DNA of 64,000 nt from Rhodoluna sp. (GTDB taxonomy: Bacteria > Actinomycetota > Actinomycetes > Actinomycetales > Microbacteriaceae): positions 310,001-374,000 of the forward strand of contig NZ_JAHEDV010000001.1 in NCBI RefSeq assembly GCF_024641065.1, in the 5' to 3' direction. The notes under the pieces were generated by a model. That model ran no database searches. It was given only the letters and a program-made list of their open reading frames with translations, and was not told the DNA's origin. Numbering within the stretch: the first letter of the stretch is position 1; the number at the start of each line of letters is the position of its first letter. The position numbers and the translations under genes are program-made. Of this stretch, positions 44,532 to 52,700 are shown piece by piece.

Positions 44532-45539
44532 ATGAGCTATCAAGCAGCCAATAATCGCTATGAATCAATGCCTTATCGTCGCTGTGGCAAGAGCGGGCTC
44601 AAACTGCCCGAACTTTCACTTGGTCTATGGCACAACTTTGGCACCAATGATTCGATGTCTAACCAGCGAGCAATATTGCGTCGCGCCTTTGATTTGGGCA
44701 TCACCCACTTTGACCTAGCTAATAACTACGGCCCAAAGCCTGGCTCTGCCGAAGAGAATTTTGGCATTCACATGGAGCGCGACTTCAAGCCCTTCCGCGA
44801 CGAACTAATTATTTCTACCAAGGCTGGCTATGACATGTGGGCGGGCCCATACGGCGAGTGGGGTTCACGCAAATACCTGCTTGCCTCGCTCGACCAGAGC
44901 CTGAAGCGCATGGGTCTTGATTATGTCGACATCTTTTATTCTCACCGTTTCGACCCGAACACTCCCCTAGAAGAAACTATGGGTGCCCTCGCACATGCGG
45001 TTCATTCGGGCAAGGCGCTTTATGCCGGAATCTCTTCTTACGACGCTCAACAAACCCGCGAAGCCAAGGCCATCCTTGAAAGCAAGGGTGTGCCGCTTCT
45101 GATTCACCAACCTCGGTATTCAATGTTTGATCGCACGGCTGAGCAGTCACTTTTTGACACCCTAGGAATCGAGGGCATTGGTTCAATCGTGTTCTCACCT
45201 CTAGCCCAGGGGCTGCTGAGCGATAGATACCTGACTGGCAAAATTCCTAAGGGCTCACGCGCGTCTAAGCAGCACTTTTTGCAGCCATCAAATATCACGG
45301 ATGAATACCTCGTTCACGCAAATGCCCTAAATCAAATTGCCAAGGATCGTGGCCAGACACTTAGCCAGCTGGCATTGAGCTGGGTGCTGCGCCAGCCGAC
45401 GGTCACTTCTGCCCTAATCGGTGTCAGTAGCGTTACCCAGCTGGAACAAAACGTTGCAACTTTGAGTTCACCAAAGTTGAGTATGCAAGAGATTGCAGCA
45501 ATCGAGCCCCACGCCATACACGGCTTGGGAATGAAATAG
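44532..45539 (+). CDS. Aldo/keto reductase, YghZ (L-glyceraldehyde 3-phosphate reductase) type
   Basis: A 335-residue TIM-barrel NADPH-dependent reductase of the Kv-beta/YghZ subgroup. It shows YRRCGKSGLKLPELSLGLWHNFG, the catalytic tyrosine in DLANNYGPKPGSAEENFG, lysine in ISTKAGY, and YVDIFYSHRFDPNTPLEET with the histidine. IGVSSVTQLEQNV near the C-terminus binds the cofactor. E. coli YghZ reduces L-glyceraldehyde 3-phosphate and methylglyoxal. The substrate here is inferred only. thioredoxin follows 12 bases on. Confidence 0.9.
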   Translation: MSYQAANNRYESMPYRRCGKSGLKLPELSLGLWHNFGTNDSMSNQRAILRRAFDLGITHFDLANNYGPKPGSAEENFGIHMERDFKPFRDELIISTKAGYDMWAGPYGEWGSRKYLLASLDQSLKRMGLDYVDIFYSHRFDPNTPLEETMGALAHAVHSGKALYAGISSYDAQQTREAKAILESKGVPLLIHQPRYSMFDRTAEQSLFDTLGIEGIGSIVFSPLAQGLLSDRYLTGKIPKGSRASKQHFLQPSNITDEYLVHANALNQIAKDRGQTLSQLALSWVLRQPTVTSALIGVSSVTQLEQNVATLSSPKLSMQEIAAIEPHAIHGLGMK

Positions 45540-45551
45540 AAAGTTAGAACC

Positions 45552-45944
45552 ATGGCAACTATCGAACTTGGCGCATCGACCTTTGGTGACACAGTCGTAA
45601 AAGAAGGCATCACCATCGTAGATTTTTGGGCAGAATGGTGCGGCCCGTGTCGCCAGTTCGCTCCAATATTTGAAGAGGCCTCAACCAAGCACCCAGAAAT
45701 CACCTTCGGCAAGGTAGATACCGAAGCCGAGAAGCAGCTGGCGGGCGAAGCGGGCATCAGCTCTATTCCAACCCTTATGGTATTTCGCGACGGAATTCTG
45801 CTTTACAACCGGCCAGGCGCACTCCCAGGCGCTGCGCTTGAAGAGTTGATTGCCGCAGTTGAAGGCCTAGACATGGATGAAATTCGCAAAGAGGTAGAAG
45901 CCCAGGGCGGCGAGCTCGGCGACGTTTCTGAAGTCAACGAATAA
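45552..45944 (+). CDS. trxA: Thioredoxin
   Basis: The 130-residue protein has the active site Trp29-Cys30-Gly-Pro-Cys33 and the cis-proline region [11 protein letters not shown]. After the fold ends (about residue 108) it has an acidic extension, [23 protein letters not shown], slightly longer than E. coli Trx. There is no signal peptide, so it is cytoplasmic. It can recycle MsrA and the glutathione peroxidase encoded nearby. A 20-pair hairpin terminator follows. Confidence 0.96.
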   Translation: MATIELGASTFGDTVVKEGITIVDFWAEWCGPCRQFAPIFEEASTKHPEITFGKVDTEAEKQLAGEAGISSIPTLMVFRDGILLYNRPGALPGAALEELIAAVEGLDMDEIRKEVEAQGGELGDVSEVNE

Positions 45945-45948
45945 AACT

Positions 45949-45993
45949 TAAATGTTTGTGCCCCGGTCAATACGACCGGGGCACAAACATTTA
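45949..45993. terminator. 20-bp perfect hairpin terminator after trxA
   Basis: TAAATGTTTGTGCCCCGGTC (45949-45968) and its exact reverse complement (45974-45993) flank a 5-base loop AATAC. It is an unusually long perfect stem serving the converging trxA and the membrane protein at 46004. Confidence 0.88.
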
Positions 45994-46003
45994 ACTCAGA
46001 ACG

Positions 46004-46468
46004 CTATTCGGCTACGTGTACACCGTGAATCGAACGATCAGTGTGCCTAGCCTTGAGTTCAAGCCAAACCGATATTAGAAACAGCGGCAGTAGCAAATCG
46101 GTAGCCACAAAAATTGGGTAGTCAAGCAGATATCCCGTGTACCAGACACCATCACGAATAAACAGGCTCACGTGGTTGATGATCAAGGCGATAGGCCAAG
46201 TTAGGGCAATCACCGGTAGCAATCGAATTACCGAATACTTGCCCATCGCATACATGGCAAAAATCACTAAAGGTCCGTTAGCAATAAGCAACCAACCGGC
46301 TGTGGTCAAAGTGAGAATCGTGCTGCGAACCGGTTCTCCGTTGGCAAAGGGGCTGAATAGAAAAAAGTCTGGGTAGGTAGCAACCACCAGCCAGAAAAGG
46401 CTTGAGATGAAGATTCCGAGGGTAGCCACGACAGCTCTCGTGGTGTTGGGAATCGGTAGGTTAGACAT
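46004..46468 (-). CDS. Four-helix membrane protein co-transcribed with the collagen-like gene
   Basis: The 154-residue protein has four predicted transmembrane helices (about 12-34, 49-72, 79-103, 117-137) and short loops. It ends in a polar tail (KARHTDRSIHGVHVAE). I recognise no conserved family motif. A good AGGAG lies before ATG 46468. The gene starts 15 bases after the stop of the collagen-like gene, so the pair is probably one operon. A role in export, anchoring or sensing for that partner is conceivable but unproved. Confidence 0.72.
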   Translation of the reverse strand: MSNLPIPNTTRAVVATLGIFISSLFWLVVATYPDFFLFSPFANGEPVRSTILTLTTAGWLLIANGPLVIFAMYAMGKYSVIRLLPVIALTWPIALIINHVSLFIRDGVWYTGYLLDYPIFVATDLLLPLFLISVWLELKARHTDRSIHGVHVAE

Positions 46469-46483
46469 TTTTCTCCTGAGTTC

Positions 46484-47611
46484 CTATGGGTAATCGCAAA
46501 CAACAATCCAACGGCTTCCGGCAAGGTTATGCCAGCCATAAACGCCGGTTCCGGCTTGACCCGGAACCTGGCAAATGCCGCCGATGATTGGTTCGAAATT
46601 TTGAATTGGCGCTACATAAATGACGCCTTGTGATGAATCTTGGGTAACCACGAACCCGAGTTGAACGATTCGACCGTTGGTAGGTCGAACGTTAGTTAGT
46701 TGACCTGTACCGTTTAGGTAAAGCGGTGCACCTGGGCTCCACTGCGAGGTGTCTAATTCGTGAACCAAACCGTAGGTGGTTACGTAGCCATTTTCACCCG
46801 TTAGTACATCTTCGGTGAGTACCCCAATTACACCGGTAGCCCCTGTAACTGAATTATTGTCAGCGTGTTCCACTGTGATGCGACCACCACTAGAGCCGGT
46901 CACACGAACAGCGCGACCATTTAGCAAGGTTGATCCGGTGATGTTTTTAACCAACTGCACCGACTCTTGACCGATTTGAAGAGTTACAGCTCCATCTTTG
47001 AGCTGTAGATTCGCGGTTCCATCTGCGTCGTTCCAGGTGATGCGACCTGGGGCCTCTGGAGCATCGACGCTGGTGTCAAACTGCAGGTAGCCGAGTGCGC
47101 CGAGGCGATCAATCTGATCAAGATTGAGGCTGAGTGTCTGAGTTTCAGCGTCATAAATCAAAGGTGCGGTAGCGGAAACAACCCCGGTTGGCCCCTGTGG
47201 GCCGGTTAGACCAATTGGCCCCTGAATTCCTTGGATGCCCTGTTCACCGATTGGGCCTTGATCTCCGACTGGTCCTTGCGCTCCGGCGGCGCCATCCTGG
47301 CCGTTTGCACCATCTTGGCCATCAACACCGTCTGAACCATTTGCGCCAGCGGCACCTTGATCACCTGAAGCTCCAGCAGGCCCCATTGGTCCGGTCAAGC
47401 CAGTTGCGCCTCTTGGGCCAGGTTCGCCTTGGGGTCCGGCTGCTCCGGTTTCACCGGTGTCACCCTTTGGCCCGGCAACGAGCGTGCTGCCGAGTTGCTC
47501 GGTAATGTGAGCAAACCCAGTCAGAGAGGTTGTCATCAGGCCAGCATTGACGAGGGTTAACGCAGCAGCAGTTACTAGAACTGCATTCGCACCCAAATTT
47601 GAAAATCGCAA
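46484..47611 (-). CDS. Secreted collagen-like protein with phage tail-fibre-like C-terminal domain
   Basis: The 375 residues begin with a signal peptide or signal anchor (about 8-32). Residues 47-142 are 32 uninterrupted Gly-X-Y triplets (for example GPKGDTGETGAAGPQGEPG), which predict a triple helix. The remainder (about 143-375) is beta-rich. It contains NITGSTLLNGRAVRVTGSSG, VIGVLTEDVLTGENGYVTT, LDTSQWSPGAPLYL and IVQLGFVVTQDSSQGVIYV, a pattern I associate with C-terminal domains of collagen-like phage tail fibres. Two cysteines sit near the end. The start is TTG 47611 with GGGGGAGG upstream. It would be a trimeric surface or secreted fibre. Confidence 0.87.
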   Translation of the reverse strand: MRFSNLGANAVLVTAAALTLVNAGLMTTSLTGFAHITEQLGSTLVAGPKGDTGETGAAGPQGEPGPRGATGLTGPMGPAGASGDQGAAGANGSDGVDGQDGANGQDGAAGAQGPVGDQGPIGEQGIQGIQGPIGLTGPQGPTGVVSATAPLIYDAETQTLSLNLDQIDRLGALGYLQFDTSVDAPEAPGRITWNDADGTANLQLKDGAVTLQIGQESVQLVKNITGSTLLNGRAVRVTGSSGGRITVEHADNNSVTGATGVIGVLTEDVLTGENGYVTTYGLVHELDTSQWSPGAPLYLNGTGQLTNVRPTNGRIVQLGFVVTQDSSQGVIYVAPIQNFEPIIGGICQVPGQAGTGVYGWHNLAGSRWIVVCDYP

Positions 47612-47655
47612 GTTACCTCCCCCGGCTAGAAAATTAGTCTAAATCGCGAGAGCAA

Positions 47656-48138
47656 CTAACTGGGTAGATTCGCTTCGATTAGGGCAACAATTTCTTCATC
47701 ATCTGGTTTGGTGGTTGGCCTGAATCTATGCACTTCGCCGTTAGGCAGAATCAAGAACTTCTCAAAGTTCCACAACACTGGTCCAGCCAAACCAGAGTGA
47801 TCTTTAGTTTTGACTAATTCTTTGTAGAGCGCGTGCCGATTGCGGCCATTCACCTTGATTTTCTCGGTCATCGGAAAGGTCACACCCCAAGTGGTTGAGC
47901 AAAACTCAGCAATTTCATCACTGCTACTCAGCTCTTGCATGAACTGGTTCGATGGCATTCCTAAAACGTTAAAACCTCGTGATTGATACTTCTCCTGTAG
48001 CGCCTCCAGAGCGCCATACTGAGGAGTCAAGCCACATCTAGATGCAACGTTCACAACCAGCGTGACTTTGCCTGAAAACTCTTTTAGCGATCGAGATGTG
48101 CCATCCAGCATTACAACTTCAAACTTAGAAATGTCCAT
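47656..48138 (-). CDS. Glutathione peroxidase family (probably thioredoxin-dependent)
   Basis: The 160-residue thioredoxin-fold peroxidase has the peroxidatic Cys35 in NVASRCGLTPQY, a probable resolving Cys80 in EIAEFCSTTWGVTFP, and the conserved WNFEKFL. Cysteine, not selenocysteine, is used. The usual FPCNQF segment reads MPSNQF and the GGQEP that follows is altered. The C80 position is that of thioredoxin-linked glutathione peroxidases, which suits an organism without glutathione. It lies upstream of the collagen-like gene by 44 bases. Confidence 0.92.
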   Translation of the reverse strand: MDISKFEVVMLDGTSRSLKEFSGKVTLVVNVASRCGLTPQYGALEALQEKYQSRGFNVLGMPSNQFMQELSSSDEIAEFCSTTWGVTFPMTEKIKVNGRNRHALYKELVKTKDHSGLAGPVLWNFEKFLILPNGEVHRFRPTTKPDDEEIVALIEANLPS

Positions 48139-48225
48139 GTGAGGTGCAACCTAATCTTTTCTGGCTTATTCCAATAGGGTGAAGTTAAGACACCACAATA
48201 GCTAGCCAAAACGAAGCAGGACCAA

Positions 48226-48816
48226 TTGAAAAATAACAAAGGTAAGCTTCTGGGCATTATGGCTGGGGTGCTGGTCTTCCTTTCGGTCACGGTTTTTGCT
48301 GCGCTCCAATCACAGAACCCAACTGCGCTACCAACTTCGAGCGAGAGCCCAAATGCTGTTGCATCTGCAAGTTCAAGCACCAGCCCAAGCGCTAGCGAAA
48401 GCCCATCTTCGCCTGCACCCTCACCAAGCAGATCTGCTACAAAGCGGCCCACACCTAATTCATCGACAAAAACATTTGTGAGTGAAAATCGCATCCTGGT
48501 TTCGTCGATGCACAGCATCTTGGATGAAATGGTTGAGCGCGCGTTAAACGAACAAATGGACATCTTGATGTCTAAAAATGATGAACTTCGAACCAAATTC
48601 GAAAAACTTGAATCCGCCACACCACCAGCATCGATTTCGACCCGCTGGAGAGATCAACTTTCAAGAACTTCAAATGAGATTTCTGATCTGCGATTCGCCT
48701 CAATTGAATACACCAATGCGCGAATTGGAGTTGATGAATTTCTCAGCAACTTTGCTCCGTTGCGAATTGAATTGGTGGCCCTTGACGCCCTGCTCGATGA
48801 GGCGGTAGCCAAGTAG
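48226..48816 (+). CDS. Secreted Ser/Pro-rich protein with C-terminal helical domain
   Basis: The 196 residues comprise a basic N-terminus and a hydrophobic signal (residues 8-27, LLGIMAGVLVFLSVTVFAAL). A low-complexity Ser/Pro/Ala/Thr linker follows (about 30-85), then a charged helical domain (about 90-196) with likely coiled-coil character (MVERALNEQMDILMSKNDELRTKFEKL). It could be lipid-free and cell-wall-spanning. The start is TTG 48226 after GCAGGA. A DUF2752 gene overlaps its stop. No family was recognised. Confidence 0.72.
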   Translation: MKNNKGKLLGIMAGVLVFLSVTVFAALQSQNPTALPTSSESPNAVASASSSTSPSASESPSSPAPSPSRSATKRPTPNSSTKTFVSENRILVSSMHSILDEMVERALNEQMDILMSKNDELRTKFEKLESATPPASISTRWRDQLSRTSNEISDLRFASIEYTNARIGVDEFLSNFAPLRIELVALDALLDEAVAK

Positions 48817-49154
48817 TGTCGGCTTCATCGACGGTGGTGACCAAAGCATCGATTGGCGCAGCCGGCCTGGGATACCTGCTGCTTGTTCCAGATGCTCTCT
48901 GGTGGAAGTGCCCTGTTCACCTAACCACCGGCTGGCTGTGCCCAGGATGCGGAGGTCAAAGGTGGCTGTTTGCAATTCTGCAAGGAGACTTCGCTGCCGC
49001 CTGGCAAGCGAATCAATTCTTGTTCGCGGCACCGGCTTTGATCGCAATCGGTTTTCTATTGCAACGCGCAAGAATCGCAAATCGCTGGAAGGTCAGTTAC
49101 CTAACCTGCATCGCAGTTTTGACTCTTGCCTTCACGGTTTATCGCAACGCTTAG
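48816..49154 (+). CDS. DUF2752 domain-containing membrane protein
   Basis: A 112-residue protein with the DUF2752 pattern: CPVHLTTGWLCPGCGGQRW, then ILQGDFAAAWQANQFLFAAP and two more hydrophobic stretches. The three cysteines in the C-x(10)-CPGCG arrangement are the family hallmark. GTG 48816 shares a base with the stop codon of the preceding secreted-protein gene, so the two are translationally coupled. The function of DUF2752 is unknown. Confidence 0.87.
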   Translation: MSASSTVVTKASIGAAGLGYLLLVPDALWWKCPVHLTTGWLCPGCGGQRWLFAILQGDFAAAWQANQFLFAAPALIAIGFLLQRARIANRWKVSYLTCIAVLTLAFTVYRNA

Positions 49155-49170
49155 GCGCCAAAATTAACCA

Positions 49171-49482
49171 CTAGTTGCGAGGAAAGTCCTCAGGGTGGTT
49201 TTTGAAAAATGCATTAAAAACATTGAATGCCGTAATTAGTGCCGCCGGCAGGAGCGCGAAGAAGGGCACCAGCGAAATGGTGAGATACACCATCGGATCA
49301 GTGGTTTCATCGATAAAAACCATCGAGATGCCTAAAAGCGTCAGGAACAGCAGGCCCCCCATCCAAGCGAAGAATGCCCAAAAGGTTTTTGGTGATTCTT
49401 TTCTAACAGTTCGCCATACTTTTTTAGTCAAAGCTTCACGCTCGGCCCCGCGGGTGTAAACGTGATTTGACGTCCAAAACAT
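49171..49482 (-). CDS. Small membrane protein with two transmembrane helices
   Basis: From ATG 49482 the protein has 103 residues: a charged N-terminal half (MFWTSNHVYTRGAEREALTKKVWRTV), two helices (about 38-58 and 68-90), and a short tail ENHPEDFPRN-like end. AGAGA lies upstream of this ATG. A start at 49527 would add 15 residues of low value and approach tRNA-Arg. The gene converges with DUF2752. It superficially resembles 2TM-domain proteins, but I do not assign a family. Confidence 0.55.
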   Translation of the reverse strand: MFWTSNHVYTRGAEREALTKKVWRTVRKESPKTFWAFFAWMGGLLFLTLLGISMVFIDETTDPMVYLTISLVPFFALLPAALITAFNVFNAFFKNHPEDFPRN

Positions 49483-49549
49483 GATGATCTCTAAGGCACG
49501 TGGTGGCTGCATTCTGAATCCCCTCAATCAGACGACGACGTTTATTGCG

Positions 49550-49622
49550 CGCCCTCGGTAGGAATCGAACCTACGACCAAGAGATTAGAAGGCTCTTGCT
49601 CTATCCACTGAGCTACGAGGGC
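49550..49622 (-). tRNA. tRNA-Arg (anticodon TCT)
   Basis: The reverse complement gives a 73-base cloverleaf: acceptor GCCCTCG/CGAGGGC, D arm GCTCAGTGGATAGAGC, loop CTTCTAA with anticodon TCT, and T arm GTAGG-TTCGATT-CCTAC. The discriminator is G and CCA is not encoded. The last pair of the anticodon stem (31-39) is a C-T mismatch, while positions 26 and 44 (A-T) can pair instead. Confidence 0.95.
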
Positions 49623-49735
49623 ATGCCCAACAAAGGGCAAATGCCAGTCTACAAGAGCAGTGAAGATTAATTCGGCCGACCAAGTGAACCCAAAACTATG
49701 ATTTTTCGGGCTTATGTAGGCAATAGCGCACATCC

Positions 49736-49763
49736 TTGGATACCCATAAAAACCAACTAAATA
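49736..49763 (+). promoter_or_regulatory. Candidate promoter of the giant surface protein gene
   Basis: TTGGAT (49736-49741), a 16-base spacer and TAAATA (49758-49763) precede ATG 49775. The implied start leaves only a few bases of leader. The TTG of the -35 is also the first possible in-frame start codon, which argues against that start. Confidence 0.35.
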
Positions 49764-49774
49764 GGCTCATTTTC

Positions 49775-52700
49775 ATGCGTATTTCTATGGGGAAAATATC
49801 CAAGCGAACCTGGTTTTTCATTGCCGCTTCGGCTGCATTGCTCTCAACCGCAATTGTTTCGAGCCAAGCCTTTGCAGTGTCATCACTCAGCACCAGTTTG
49901 TCTACCACCAGCGTGACAGCAGGCTCAAAAGTAGACCTGACAACTCAGATTCCTGCTGTTAGCGCAGTCGATAATTCAGCCCAAGAAATTATTCAGTCGA
50001 TTGACGCCACAAAGGTTCGCCTAACAGCTGCCACGGATGTAAAAGCACCGTCTGGCTGGACAGTCACGTATTCAACCGATGGAACAACCTTCGCTGCGAC
50101 CCCAAGCAGCTGGGCAGCGGTGGTAAAAGTTAAAGCCACAGGTCCGGTAAATTCTGGCGGTGCCACCTCAAGCGGCAAGCAGATCACGCAAACCACAGCA
50201 ACAATGCCAGGAACCGTCACAACGGTTGATGGCGCTGCACGAAGCGGTGGTGATGGTTATGACACCGAATTCGATAGCCGCGGATACATCTACAACACCT
50301 ATCACCATGACTACGCAAACGGTGGTCTTGACTGCCGTAAACGCTCGGATGGCTCATTCTGTAGCGCTAACTGGCCTTTTGGTTTGGCTAGCGAGGGATT
50401 TAACTCGAACTTCTCGTCAACACAATTCTTCGACGAAACCTACAAGCACTTGTGGATGCCAGTATCAGACCGATCAACCGGCACCGGTTTTCTCTGTATC
50501 GATGTATCAGTAGTTGAAACTCCGGCTTACTGTGGCGGATCAAAAGCTGCAGCCTGGCACATGGTTCAAGCTCGAGCTGGAGCAAACGAGGCTGGTGTAA
50601 CCGACATCATTGCGAGCAATGGCCGCGTTTACGCTTGGGACATCCTTGCCCCACGCGTTCTTTGCTATGACTACCTAGCTAACAACGGCCAAGGTGCAGC
50701 TTGCACCGACATGCCAACCTTTAGCAGCGTGATCGCCGGAACCACACGTGCAACAAACCTGATTCCTTACACTCACACAGGTTTTGAAACCGCTTTTGGA
50801 AACGTCTATGGCCAGTTGAATGGTGTTGCAATCTGTTTCAATGGCGAAACCCGAGCTAAATGTGCGGGTTGGGCAAACTATGACCTAGTTCTTGGCTCTA
50901 CTTCTGCCAAAAAGATTCTTTACATTCAACCGACAGCAAATGGACAGGTTGCTGGTGTTTGTACTTCTGCAGATGCCAAATGTTTTGCAGCTGACGGCAC
51001 CAGATTCGCCGCAAACGCGACTGTGCAGGCAGCACTCAACAACGGAAACACTTCTTACTGGAAGGGCGCGGTAGAAAGCGCCGGTAGCAAACTGATGTGG
51101 GTCAGCTACTTTGACACACCGTCTACCACCTTCTGCTACGACTACGCCACCTCGGCCGCCTGTGCTGGCTGGGCAGCTCCAACCCGTTTCGGAGTTACCG
51201 GGGTGGGCCAAATGAACACCGATGCTTGGCGCATTTACACCTTGAAAGTTGACCCACTTTCAACAGATTGCATGTGGACCAACGGTGACCTCGGTCAAGG
51301 TATTAAACAGTTCACAATCTCAACTGCAACGGCTGGCTGCGCAATCAAAGTCAATGACGTCAGTTATACCCAAACCAGCGTTCAGCCAAGGCTCACCTGT
51401 GTGATGGGCGCCGATGCTGCCTATCACCGCTTCACTATTGGCGGCCTTGTTTCCGGAACCGATTATTCATCTGCCAAACTTACGATTCTTAAATCTGATG
51501 GCTCAGTGGTCAGCGCAGCGGGATCTACTTGGTCAGAGGTGAGCTTCAATTCATCTGGTTTCGTTGAGCTAACCGGCCTTACCTACTCCGATGTAGGCGC
51601 AGGAGCGGTGTTCAAGGTGAGTTATGCCGGCAGAACCTCAAACGCAAACACAACTGGAACACTGACCATGGAGAGCGAATCGGCTCAACTTTGCGTTTCA
51701 GTCACAGCGAACGTAGCATGCCCAGCGACAACTCAGATCAATAATTTGCCGACTCAGACAACATCATTCACTGCCACCGCGGCAACGATTAGTTCGACAA
51801 ATACGCGTATCGACTACTCAACCACTTCTGAGGCGCTGTCGATCGCTCCCCCTGCACAACCTTCTGCTTGCGGATTCCAATTGGTCGGACAAGTTGCAAG
51901 GGGCAACTATGCAACCAGCTATCCATCGACAGTGGTTCCTGTTGCAGGCGCCATTGCAACATTGCTTGACGCATCGGGCAACGTGCTTAATGACCCATCT
52001 GGCAATCCAATCACCGCCGTTTCAGATGCAAGCGGAAACTACAGTTTTGGCTATCTCAAAGCTGGAACCTACAAAGTTCGCTTCGGTGACTTTCCTCTGG
52101 TGAACGGTGTTGGCGCCGGCGATGTCTCAATGGTTTACATCTCGCCGTATACCTACACAACCGGTGCCGTAACCATGACACCTCAGAACCCGGTGAGCTT
52201 CACTGCGATTCAAACACCGCTCAGTTCACAGGCGATCTCGGGCACAACTGCTGGCGCAGATGTCTCGGTGAAAGCCACCTACATCATGCGAGCCGTTGCT
52301 GTAGCTGACACTGTTTCAGTCAAAGCTGGAGCGACAGCCAACACCATTAACGTTTTGGCCAACGACACTCCAACCACGACAACCACGCTTACAACCAGCA
52401 CTCTAAAGTTGTGTGCTGCTGGAACCACTACTGGCTGTGCGTTAACCACGCTTACAGTTCCGAACGAGGGCACATACACGGTTTCATCGGGATCAGTGTC
52501 TTTCACGCCGCTTTCTACCTTCGTTGGTGTTGCCACTCCGGTAAATTACGAGGTCAAAGACGGCTACTCGAACACACCGCAGACCGTTGGTTCAACCATC
52601 AACGTGACTGTTGTTCCCGCACCAACAACTGCAGCCGACTCGGTAACCGGCAACATGCTGGCTCCAATCTCCGTGGATGTAACTACTAACGACACATCAG

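Noticed and set aside
46484-47611. Prophage remnant based on the tail-fibre-like domain
   Set aside because: No other phage gene, integrase or attachment repeat is near, and the protein has a signal sequence, so it is treated as a cellular gene.
49542-49733. Minus-strand open frame with ALVAQWIEQEPSNLLVVGSIPTEGAQ
   Set aside because: The C-terminal half is a translation of tRNA-Arg. No independent support.
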